Assembly (NCBI GenBank): GCA_021107195.1
Contig: JAIOTF010000168.1
Location: 1-14,159 of the forward strand
Reading direction: 5' to 3'
DNA from: Anaerolineaceae bacterium
GTDB taxonomy: Bacteria; Chloroflexota; Anaerolineae; Anaerolineales; Anaerolineaceae
Length of the DNA stretch: 14,159 nt
The notes under the pieces: generated by a model
Seen by the model: only the letters and a program-made list of their open reading frames with translations
What the model was told of the DNA's origin: nothing
The model's database searches: none
In this document: piece by piece, positions 7,300 to 14,159 of the stretch
How positions within the stretch are numbered: position 1 is the first letter of the stretch
How the letters are laid out: each line of letters starts with the position of its first letter
Program-made: the position numbers and the translations under genes

Positions 7300-8085
7300 T
7301 TATTCGTCAAATTCGAGGTCTGCCAGTTCTTCATCCTGCCATTCACCAGCGCTGTGAAACTGGATGCTGCCAAAGAGCCGTTCCTGATCAGCTTCAACAA
7401 TATGGCGCTTGATCAATTCCAGCAAAGCGAGAAACGTGACCACAATCTCAACCCTGTTTTTTTCAGAAAGCACTTCCTGGAAACTGGAAGATTTTTTGAC
7501 CTTGATCACATCCAGAATGTGATAGATTTTTTCGCGAATGGTGATGCGGGTCATCGTTATGACTTTGCTGAGGTCGGTCAGAGAAGGTTTGTTTGCCAAC
7601 GCTGTGCGGCCCGATTTGATCAGGTCATCCAATGTAATTCCGCGCATATCCAGGGTTGGTTCAACCTGAATATTGAGCGGGGCCAAACGCAGGTAGGTGC
7701 GCAGGTCCTGCGATACGCGCTCACGCAGTCCTCCGGCAATTTCCTTGAAGCGTTTGTACAATATCAATTGGCGGGCCAAGGCTTCACCAAGGTCTTCTTC
7801 CTCACCGGCGAGGATGTTTTCCTCCTGTCTGGGGAGAAGGGCTGCTGATTTGATTTGGATCAACCTGGCGGCGATGACAAGAAAGGCAGAAACTTCTTCG
7901 GGGTCACGGATTTCGAGGTGTTTCATGTGGTCCAGATATTGATCGGTGACCTGTGCCAGAGCCAGGCGGGTGATATCCAGCTCGGCGTGTTCAATCAATT
8001 GTAATAGAAGGTCCAGTGGGCCCTCATATACGTTGGTGGTCACTAAGTATTTATCGGTTTGGTGTTCTGCAACATATAAACTCAC
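7300..8085 (-). CDS. scpA: Segregation and condensation protein A
   Basis: ScpA is the kleisin that bridges the heads of the SMC dimer and, with ScpB, forms bacterial condensin for chromosome compaction and segregation. The 261-residue chain shows the hallmark EGPLDLLLQLIEHAELDI near residues 21-38, the helical block PEEVSAFLVIAARLIQIKS (62-80), an acidic linker around 87-99, and a C-terminal winged-helix element RVEIVVTFLALLELIKR (211-227) with an acidic tail. The start is GTG at 8085; a TATAAT box ends only 7 bases before it and no Shine-Dalgarno is present, so a leaderless message is likely. A second GTG 14 codons later is the alternative start. It converges on the MreB-like gene and diverges from the PLP-enzyme gene; smc lies 2.1 kb away on the other strand. 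scpB is not in the window. Confidence 0.94.
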   Translation of the reverse strand: MSLYVAEHQTDKYLVTTNVYEGPLDLLLQLIEHAELDITRLALAQVTDQYLDHMKHLEIRDPEEVSAFLVIAARLIQIKSAALLPRQEENILAGEEEDLGEALARQLILYKRFKEIAGGLRERVSQDLRTYLRLAPLNIQVEPTLDMRGITLDDLIKSGRTALANKPSLTDLSKVITMTRITIREKIYHILDVIKVKKSSSFQEVLSEKNRVEIVVTFLALLELIKRHIVEADQERLFGSIQFHSAGEWQDEELADLEFDE

Positions 8086-8092
8086 GAGCGGA

Positions 8093-8116
8093 ATTATAAC
8101 AGAATCTCTTGATTCT
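8093..8116 (-). promoter_or_regulatory. scpA extended -10 promoter with adjacent palindrome
   Basis: On the minus strand TATAAT (8093-8098) is preceded by TG plus one base, an extended -10 element. No good -35 lies 16 to 18 bases upstream, which is common for this promoter class. Initiation about 7 bases downstream would fall at the GTG start of scpA. Immediately upstream is a perfect palindrome, AGAATC-TCTT-GATTCT (8101-8116), placed where a repressor could block polymerase. Operator function is inferred. Confidence 0.5.
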
Positions 8117-8178
8117 AATCTGTTTGGATCCTAAACCGACTGTTTTGAGTTGGCAGACCAAGAAGAATGCAGCATTAT

Positions 8179-8207
8179 TTCACAAGTGGCAGGAAAACGA
8201 TTATAAT
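8179..8207 (+). promoter_or_regulatory. Promoter for the threonine-synthase-like gene
   Basis: TTCACA (8179-8184, five of six -35 consensus bases) and a perfect TATAAT (8202-8207) are separated by exactly 17 bases, a textbook sigma-70-type spacing. Predicted start of transcription is about 8213-8216, giving a short leader with AAGAGGAG at 8218-8225 ahead of ATG 8237. This promoter may also serve rnc and smc downstream. Confidence 0.7.
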
Positions 8208-8236
8208 TCTGAGAGCTAAGAGGAGTAACTTGACCC

Positions 8237-9325
8237 ATGCGTGTTCGCTGCGTAAACTGTGAACTGCCATATCCGGAAACAGGTTTGCCTTATCACTGCC
8301 CAAATTGCGGTGGACTCTTTGATTTTGACGGACCGTTTGAATTTGCAGTTGACAAGATGGATGCTGGCCTGCCGGGCATTTGGCGATACCGGCATGTGTT
8401 CTCGTTGTTTCCCGGTGCCCCCGTGATCAGCTTGGGTGAGGGAAATACGCCGTTGCTTTGGATTGAGATGAACGGAAGAAGGATCGGTGTTAAGGTGGAA
8501 GGCCAAAACCCAAGCGGTTCTTTCAAGGATCGCGGTGTGGCAGTCACCACCAGCCAGCTTTTAGCACGCGGTGTTGATAATGCCGTAGAAGATTCTTCCG
8601 GGAATGCAGGAGCTTCATTTGCAGCTTATGCAGCAAAAGCAGGAATCCGCGCACGGGTATTTGTGCCCGAGTCTGCAAGCGGCCCCAAAAGTCAACAGAT
8701 CGCTGCTTATGGCGCAGAATTGGTCAGGGTGCCTGGTCCGCGCTCGGCGGCAGCTGATGCCGTGCTTGAAGAAGTACGTGCAGGTAAGGCGTATGCCAGT
8801 CATGCATATTTACCCTTCGGGTTGGCAGGCTATGCCACGATTGCTTATGAGCTGTACGAATCGCTGCAGGGGGCACCAGGAACGGTTGTGGCCCCTGTGG
8901 GGCATGGTGGGCTTCTGTTGGGCTTGGTGCGAGGTTTTGAAGCATTGGTGGCTGCTGGAATGACCAAACAGATGCCGCAGTTCCTGGGTGTACAGGCTGC
9001 AAATTGCGCACCGGTGTACACTGCTTTTCAACAAGGATTGGATGCCGTTGATGCTGTTATTGCGGAAAAAACGATAGCCGGCGGGGTGGCTGTTCGGTTT
9101 CCCAAACAGCTTCCGGCATTGATGCGCGAGTTACCTCAAGACTCACGAATAGTTGCAGTAGCTGAAGAAGAGATCATGCCTGCGGTACATGTGCTGGCAC
9201 ATCAAGGTTTGTATGTAGAGCCATCGTCTGCGCTTGTTTGGGCTGGTATGGTCGATATGATTGAAGAAGTAACGGAACCAGTGATCATGATTTTGACGGG
9301 TTCCGGTTTGAAGTACGCAAAATAA
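8237..9325 (+). CDS. Threonine-synthase-like PLP-dependent enzyme
   Basis: A 362-residue fold-type II pyridoxal-phosphate enzyme. The N-terminus is a four-cysteine zinc ribbon (C5, C8, C21, C24), as in many threonine synthases of archaea and deep-branching bacteria. The PLP lysine is K97 in NPSGSFKDRG, the substrate loop is SSGNAGAS (120-127), a glycine-rich phosphate-binding loop is VGHGGLLLG (221-229), and TGSGLK (354-359) closes the cofactor site. Threonine synthase converts O-phosphohomoserine to threonine. The loop here differs from the usual STGN-T form, and other family members make cysteate or cleave amino acids, so the reaction is not certain. No other threonine-pathway gene is near. 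ATG 8237 has AAGAGGAG at 8218-8225, 11 bases upstream. It reads in the same direction as rnc and smc. Confidence 0.85.
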   Translation: MRVRCVNCELPYPETGLPYHCPNCGGLFDFDGPFEFAVDKMDAGLPGIWRYRHVFSLFPGAPVISLGEGNTPLLWIEMNGRRIGVKVEGQNPSGSFKDRGVAVTTSQLLARGVDNAVEDSSGNAGASFAAYAAKAGIRARVFVPESASGPKSQQIAAYGAELVRVPGPRSAAADAVLEEVRAGKAYASHAYLPFGLAGYATIAYELYESLQGAPGTVVAPVGHGGLLLGLVRGFEALVAAGMTKQMPQFLGVQAANCAPVYTAFQQGLDAVDAVIAEKTIAGGVAVRFPKQLPALMRELPQDSRIVAVAEEEIMPAVHVLAHQGLYVEPSSALVWAGMVDMIEEVTEPVIMILTGSGLKYAK

Positions 9326-9412
9326 ATTTTAGAAAGAACTGATGGAATGTGAGCAACCTGGCGGCAATGAACAGCGAGGTGGTTGACGCTCCCTGAGTTC
9401 TGGGAGGAACGA

Positions 9413-10135
9413 TTGGGAAAAAAGAAATTTCAATCTGTAGCATTGGAAAGCCCCCGCCTGTTGGCAGAACGTATTGCCTTGCCATTCCATGACAATCTTT
9501 TGTTAGGCCGGGCATTAACCCACAGATCATATCTAAATGAGCATTCTGAAGCCCTGGAAGATAACGAGCGCCTGGAATTCCTGGGCGATGCTATTCTGGA
9601 CTTTGTGGTTGGTTCGTGGCTGTACAACAAATATCCGGAAATGCCGGAGGGCGATCTCACACGGATGCGCTCGGCATTGGTGCATACAGAACAGCTTGCA
9701 GAGTTTGCAAAGCAGATTAAACTTGGGAATGCGCTGCGATTGGGTAAAGGGGAAGCCCAGGCTGGCGGGCGCCGTCGTCCGGCGCTATTATGCGATGCCT
9801 TTGAAGCTTTGATCGGCGCACTTTATCTGGACAGCGGCATTGAGGCGGTTTGGACATTCATTTCTCCGATGCTTGAAGAATCCGCTGATGACATCTTGAT
9901 CAATCACAAAGCAGAGGATCCAAAGTCCCTGTTCCAGGAGTGGGCGCAGGCGCAGGGCTTTTCAACGCCAGAGTATGTGACCCGCCGCGCAACCGGGCCA
10001 GATCACTCCAAAGTTTTTGAGGTTGATGTTTTATTGAATGGCGAGGTGTATGGCAGCGGCAGTGGACATGGGAAACAAGCAGCGACAAAATCTGCGGCAC
10101 ATGATGCATTGCAGCGTATGGGGTTGGTAGAATAA
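9413..10135 (+). CDS. rnc: Ribonuclease III
   Basis: RNase III cuts double-stranded RNA in rRNA and mRNA processing. With TTG 9413 as start the chain is 240 residues, a usual length. The nuclease domain holds the signature NERLEFLGDA (51-60) with metal ligands E55 and D59, and a second pair D128 and E131 in CDAFEALIGALYLDSG. A double-stranded-RNA-binding domain runs from DPKSLFQEWAQ (about 169) to the conserved GKQAATKSAAHDALQ near the end. I chose TTG 9413 because GGGAGG lies 5 bases before it. The in-frame TTG at 9383, ten codons upstream, has GAGGTGG right against it, which is too close. The rnc-smc order is widespread in bacteria. Confidence 0.94.
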   Translation: MGKKKFQSVALESPRLLAERIALPFHDNLLLGRALTHRSYLNEHSEALEDNERLEFLGDAILDFVVGSWLYNKYPEMPEGDLTRMRSALVHTEQLAEFAKQIKLGNALRLGKGEAQAGGRRRPALLCDAFEALIGALYLDSGIEAVWTFISPMLEESADDILINHKAEDPKSLFQEWAQAQGFSTPEYVTRRATGPDHSKVFEVDVLLNGEVYGSGSGHGKQAATKSAAHDALQRMGLVE

Positions 10136-10186
10136 TCAGGTGACTGCTTCTTTCGGTGCAGCACAGAACATATTACAGGAAGGTTT

Positions 10187-13100
10187 ATGGCAACGAGATT
10201 AAAGTCTCTTGAGCTGCATGGGTATAAGACCTTTGCCAGCCGAACCAAATTTGAATTTCCGGGCAATATTACCGCCGTGGTTGGTCCAAACGGGGCGGGT
10301 AAGTCCAATGTCGCTGATTCATTGCGATGGGTATTGGGCGAACAGGCGTATTCTTTGCTGCGTGGCCGGAAAACCGAGGATATGATCTTCTCCGGGTCAC
10401 AACTGCGATCCAAGTCAAGTATGGCTTCGGCCTCGATCACGTTTGACAATGAGGATGGATGGCTTCCTATTGATTATTCCGAAGTCTCTCTGGCACGCAG
10501 AGCATACCGGGATGGGCAAAACGAATATTTATTGAATAATCAACGTGTGCGCCTCAAAGAAACTTCAGAATTACTGGCGAAATCTGGCCTGGCTGAACGG
10601 ACTTACACTATTATCGGGCAAGGTTTGGTTGATGCAGTCCTTTCGTTAAAACCGGAGGAGCGCAGGAAATTCTTTGAAGAAGCTGCTGGAATTGGATTGT
10701 ACCGCAGTAGACGGGAAGAGGCTTTAAATCGGTTGAAGAGCACCCAGCGCAATCTGGAGCGAGTGCAAGATATTCAAAGTGAATTGAAGCCCCGATTGCG
10801 CAGTCTGGAACGGCAGGCACGACGTGCAAAGGAATACGAACAAATCAAAACTGACCTGCAGGCCTTGTTGCGGCAATGGTACGGGTACCACTGGCATCGC
10901 ACACAACGAGAACTGGAGCGCGCAAAAGTGGTGTTGCGTGAGCAAGTGCGATTGGCAACAGATGCTCGTCAAAAACAAAGCAAGGTTGAACAGGATATTG
11001 ATACGCTGCGCTTTCGCTTACAGAAGTTGCGTAGCGAGTTAGGAACCTGGCATAGTGAATCAGCAGCGATTCACCAGAAGCGGGAACAGCGAAGTCGTAA
11101 TCTGGCGGTTTTGGAAGAACGCCAGCGGGCACTTGCCAGGCAAAGTTCAGAATTGGAAGAAGAATTATTCCGATTATCCGACGAAGAAAAGGCGCAGCAA
11201 GAACGCATTACACAGATGACAGACGAAACTGATCAACTGCGCCAGGAATTGAAAGAAGCAGAAGTCCAAGTCCAACAGGCGAACGAACAGCTTCGGGCAC
11301 AGGAAGATTCACGCAATGCAGCATCTCAGGCGTTGAAAGAAGCCCGAGCACAGCTTCTTGTGAATGAAACACACAAAGTTGAGTTTCGGGCGCATTATAA
11401 CGAATTGCTCAACCGGGTTGAGGCGTTGCGACAATCTTTCCAGGCGTTGACTGAAACTGCTGACGGAGAAGCCGCAGCGTTAAAGCGGGCTGAAGAAGCG
11501 TATGACACGATCTCTGACAAGCGCAACGAAATTGAGATTGGTGTGCATGAAGCAGAAAAGAGCCTCAAGAACCAGCGGCAGAAAATTGGCACGCTTGAAG
11601 ATAAACGTACTGCGTTGAATCGTGAGCGCACACAATTGGAAGCGGAACGCGCAAAAGCACAAACACAGTTGCAGGTGTTGGAACAGGCAGAAAAATCTCT
11701 CAGCGGTTTGAATCAAGGTGCGAAGACCATTTTGGAAGCTTCGAGCAAAGGGAAACTTCGAGGCAGTTACCAGGCGATCAGTCACCTTTTGGAAGTGCCG
11801 GCCGCCTATGAAACGGCGATTGCTTCTGCGTTGGGTGATTTCCTGGATGGCGTTGTTCTGGAACCCGATGCTAATTTGGAGGAAGTGCTAGATTTTCTCG
11901 GAAAAGGAGAGCAAGGACGAGCCGCAATTCTCCCGCCGGCAAAAGATGTGGCTGCGAAAAAACGCAAGACAATTGACGAAAAGGGTGTGATTGGAAACGC
12001 TGCACAGCTTGTCAAGGCATCCAGACCATTAGCGATGTTGATCGATGTGTTGTTGGGAACAGTTTTTGTCGTTGAAGACCGGGCAACTGCCAAGAGAATC
12101 GTTTCAATGCTGGAAACAGGCGGACGGGCAGTCACATTGAGTGGCGAGGTCTTTTGGTCTAATGGGGCGGTGGTTGCGGGTAAAGATAACCGCGTGACAA
12201 TGATCTCCAGGCCTCGACAGAAGCGGGAACTTCAGGTCAAGATTGAAGAAGTAGAACAGCAATTAAACCGGTTGATGGCTCAAGAAGACGAGCTCGAAAG
12301 CGATATTGCCGAGAAACAACTGAAAGAAAAACAACAACAAATCAGACTTCAGGAAAACCGCAACGCATTAAATGGGGTTGTGAGAGAATTCCAGAAATCT
12401 GATCTGGCACTTGAGCAGGCACGGCAGCGCAGTGCGTGGCAGAAAAATAAATTGAGCGAAACTGAAGCGAACATTGAAAAAGCAGAAAACGAAATCCGTC
12501 GCTTGCTGGATGAACAGAAATCGATTGAAGTCGAGATTGCAGACAGCCAGACCTTATTGCGTGAACGCAACCGGGATATGATGTCGCTTCCGCTGGAAGA
12601 ATTGCAATCTCAGATGGCGCATTGGAAAACCAATGCCGCAGTGGCTGAGCGGGCTGTTGTGGAGGCGGAAAAACGCTTTTCTGAACAGTGCGTCGTTTTG
12701 GATCGTAATCGGCAACGAAGACAGTTATTGGTGCAGCGTAAGACAGCAAATCAAGGGTTGCTTGCAGGATTGGAAGCAGAGAAGGATGGTCTGCGCCAGC
12801 AAGAAAATGAATTGAACGCTCAGATCGAAACACTGACTGCAAAAATTGACCCCGGCGAACGTTCTTTGGAAGAGCTTGAACGGGATTATTCTGCCGTTCA
12901 GGATCAACAACGTACTATTCATCAGGAAACCTCGGTTGCTGAACGGCATGAGGCTCACGCACAGCTCGATGTTACCCGCAAACGGGAATCGATGACGAAT
13001 TTGCGTTCCAAAATCGAGGATGACTTGGGCCTGGTCAACCTGAACTACCGAAGTGACATCTCTGGCCCAAATCCACTTCCGCTGGATATTGTGAAGCAAC

Positions 13101-13789
13101 TTGTGCCAGTGGAAGCACTATCATCGGATGTTGATGACGAGATCAAGCGCCAAAGGGCGCTGTTGCGTCGACTGGGAGCGATCAATCCAGATGCACAGGA
13201 AGAGTATCACTCGGTTCAAGATCGTCATGATTTTCTCATTACTCAAGTGGATGATCTGAATAAAGCTGATGCTGATCTGCGTGAAGTCATCGGTGAACTG
13301 GATATATTGATGAAGCGGGAATTTTGCAAGACGTTTGATGCGGTTGCGGAAGAATTCAAGCAGATATTCAGGCGGCTGTTTGGCGGCGGGAGTGCGAAGT
13401 TGGTTTTGATGGATGAAGAAAACCCTATAGAAGCTGGCATTGATATTGAAGCACGTTTACCAGGACGACGCACTCAGGGTTTAGCGCTACTTTCAGGCGG
13501 TGAGCGCAGCCTGACAGCGGTGGCGTTGATCTTCTCACTGCTGCGTGTATCTCCAACACCATTTTGTGTTTTAGATGAGGTTGATGCTGCGTTGGACGAG
13601 GCGAACGTTGGGCGATTCTGTGAATTACTTCAAGAGCTGAGCAAGGATACACAGTTTGTGGTGATCACACATAACCGAAACACTGTGCAGGTAGCAGATG
13701 TGATCTATGGGGTTACTATGGGACGCGATTCTGCAAGTCAGGTGATCAGTCTGAAACTGGATGAACTCAGCGATGATATGGTTCGATGA
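10187..13789 (+). CDS. smc: Chromosome partition protein SMC
   Basis: SMC is the ATP-driven ring protein of bacterial condensin and works with ScpA and ScpB to extrude and segregate DNA loops. The full 1200-residue chain is present. Walker A GPNGAGKS is at 33-40; a long coiled coil covers roughly 175-510; the hinge lies at about 510-680 and includes GKLRGSYQAISHLL and LGDFLDGVV; the return coil runs to about 1000. The C-terminal head has the ABC signature LLSGGERS (1101-1108) and Walker B with D1130 and E1131 in VLDEVDAALDE, then the switch histidine in VITHNRNT. AGGAAGG at 10177-10183 precedes ATG 10187, 51 bases after rnc, so an rnc-smc operon is likely. The head motifs look complete, so the protein should be active. 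Confidence 0.98.
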   Translation: MATRLKSLELHGYKTFASRTKFEFPGNITAVVGPNGAGKSNVADSLRWVLGEQAYSLLRGRKTEDMIFSGSQLRSKSSMASASITFDNEDGWLPIDYSEVSLARRAYRDGQNEYLLNNQRVRLKETSELLAKSGLAERTYTIIGQGLVDAVLSLKPEERRKFFEEAAGIGLYRSRREEALNRLKSTQRNLERVQDIQSELKPRLRSLERQARRAKEYEQIKTDLQALLRQWYGYHWHRTQRELERAKVVLREQVRLATDARQKQSKVEQDIDTLRFRLQKLRSELGTWHSESAAIHQKREQRSRNLAVLEERQRALARQSSELEEELFRLSDEEKAQQERITQMTDETDQLRQELKEAEVQVQQANEQLRAQEDSRNAASQALKEARAQLLVNETHKVEFRAHYNELLNRVEALRQSFQALTETADGEAAALKRAEEAYDTISDKRNEIEIGVHEAEKSLKNQRQKIGTLEDKRTALNRERTQLEAERAKAQTQLQVLEQAEKSLSGLNQGAKTILEASSKGKLRGSYQAISHLLEVPAAYETAIASALGDFLDGVVLEPDANLEEVLDFLGKGEQGRAAILPPAKDVAAKKRKTIDEKGVIGNAAQLVKASRPLAMLIDVLLGTVFVVEDRATAKRIVSMLETGGRAVTLSGEVFWSNGAVVAGKDNRVTMISRPRQKRELQVKIEEVEQQLNRLMAQEDELESDIAEKQLKEKQQQIRLQENRNALNGVVREFQKSDLALEQARQRSAWQKNKLSETEANIEKAENEIRRLLDEQKSIEVEIADSQTLLRERNRDMMSLPLEELQSQMAHWKTNAAVAERAVVEAEKRFSEQCVVLDRNRQRRQLLVQRKTANQGLLAGLEAEKDGLRQQENELNAQIETLTAKIDPGERSLEELERDYSAVQDQQRTIHQETSVAERHEAHAQLDVTRKRESMTNLRSKIEDDLGLVNLNYRSDISGPNPLPLDIVKQLVPVEALSSDVDDEIKRQRALLRRLGAINPDAQEEYHSVQDRHDFLITQVDDLNKADADLREVIGELDILMKREFCKTFDAVAEEFKQIFRRLFGGGSAKLVLMDEENPIEAGIDIEARLPGRRTQGLALLSGGERSLTAVALIFSLLRVSPTPFCVLDEVDAALDEANVGRFCELLQELSKDTQFVVITHNRNTVQVADVIYGVTMGRDSASQVISLKLDELSDDMVR

Positions 13790-13811
13790 AAAACTAAATT
13801 AGCCACCTTTA

Positions 13812-13847
13812 AAAAGAAAACGGCACAGCTTGACAGGCTGCGCCGTT
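13812..13847 (-). terminator. Intrinsic terminator of the parvulin gene
   Basis: Bases 13819-13829 and 13837-13847 pair as an 11-bp stem with a 7-base loop. On the minus strand the central mismatch becomes a G-U pair and the stem is followed by TTCTTTTT (13811-13818), so it fits termination of the minus-strand gene. On the plus strand the same position is an A-C mismatch and the following T-run is poor, so any effect on smc would be weaker. Confidence 0.8.
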
Positions 13848-13869
13848 ATTCGTTTAATGTCCAGATGAA

Positions 13870-14159
13870 TTATTGTTGCGGCTCTCCCTGCAACAAGAGA
13901 AGTGTTTCCTGGTTGAGTGCAGGTTCTTCTGGAATGAAATCTGTCCAGTTGCCTGAGCTCTCGATGGTCGAATTTTCTTTAACGGTGTTCATCCAGGTAT
14001 CAAATGCGGCCGATACTTTATTTTGATAGATACAAGCATCCAGAGGACGGTCTTCTCGTCCAATATCCTGGATGATATGGACGCCAAATTGGGTGTCGAC
14101 TGGTTCGCTTATCTCGCCAATTTGCAAAGCGAATGCCGCAGCTTCAACTTCGCCGCCCA
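13870..14159 (-). CDS. Parvulin-type peptidyl-prolyl isomerase, C-terminal end
   Basis: The frame is open to the right edge, so the gene begins outside the window; about 95 residues are visible. The stretch EVEAAAFALQIGEISEPV followed by TQFGVHIIQ is the C-terminal part of a parvulin (PpiC/SurA/PrsA-like) domain, which turns X-Pro peptide bonds and commonly helps fold exported proteins. After it comes a tail of about 65 residues, with DFIPEEPALNQETLLLLQG near the end, that I do not recognise. Whether it has a signal peptide or lipobox cannot be seen. It converges on smc and ends at TAA 13870-13872, with the terminator hairpin 23 bases beyond. Confidence 0.85.
   Translation of the reverse strand, partial: GGEVEAAAFALQIGEISEPVDTQFGVHIIQDIGREDRPLDACIYQNKVSAAFDTWMNTVKENSTIESSGNWTDFIPEEPALNQETLLLLQGEPQQ

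Noticed and set aside
7354..7848. A 164-codon plus-strand open frame opposite scpA
   Set aside because: It lies entirely antisense to a confidently recognised scpA and shows no family motifs.
9342..9386. A 14-codon ATG frame between the PLP-enzyme gene and rnc, with a purine-rich stretch before it
   Set aside because: It is very short, has no recognisable motif and would be expected by chance; no support beyond a start and a stop.

Overview
The window is a dense bacterial chromosomal stretch of housekeeping genes, about half G+C, with no mobile element, RNA gene or CRISPR array that I can see. The gene set is propionyl-CoA metabolism, F1-ATPase, an MreB-like actin, ScpA, a threonine-synthase-like enzyme, RNase III, SMC and a parvulin. 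Together with the protein style (alpha subunit with an extra surface segment, mutase catalytic subunit without a B12 domain) it fits a Chloroflexota bacterium, probably Anaerolineae-like. That placement is an inference, not proved here.

Layout, left to right. (1) 1-1525, plus: the 3' part of a methylmalonyl-CoA mutase catalytic subunit, then methylmalonyl-CoA epimerase, which together interconvert methylmalonyl-CoA epimers and succinyl-CoA. (2) 1619-6199, plus: F1-ATPase genes in the usual order alpha, gamma, beta, epsilon. The Fo genes (a, c, b) and delta are absent from the upstream position. The alpha frame is cut by an in-frame TAG at 2963-2965, and the intact C-terminal domain follows in the same frame. 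(3) 6223-7230, plus: an MreB/actin-family protein with several nucleotide-site substitutions, ended by a clear intrinsic terminator. (4) 7300-8085, minus: scpA, converging on the MreB-like gene, with an extended -10 promoter that predicts a leaderless message. (5) 8086-8236: divergent promoter region. (6) 8237-13789, plus: threonine-synthase-like enzyme, RNase III and SMC. (7) 13870-14159, minus: the C-terminal end of a parvulin-type peptidyl-prolyl isomerase, ended by a terminator hairpin.

The points most worth a second look are the amber codon in atpA, the F1-only ATPase cluster, the MreB-like protein with a non-canonical ATP site, the hairpin-containing atpD-atpC spacer, and the leaderless scpA promoter with an adjacent palindrome. 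I found no convincing wholly new system; the rest is conventional.
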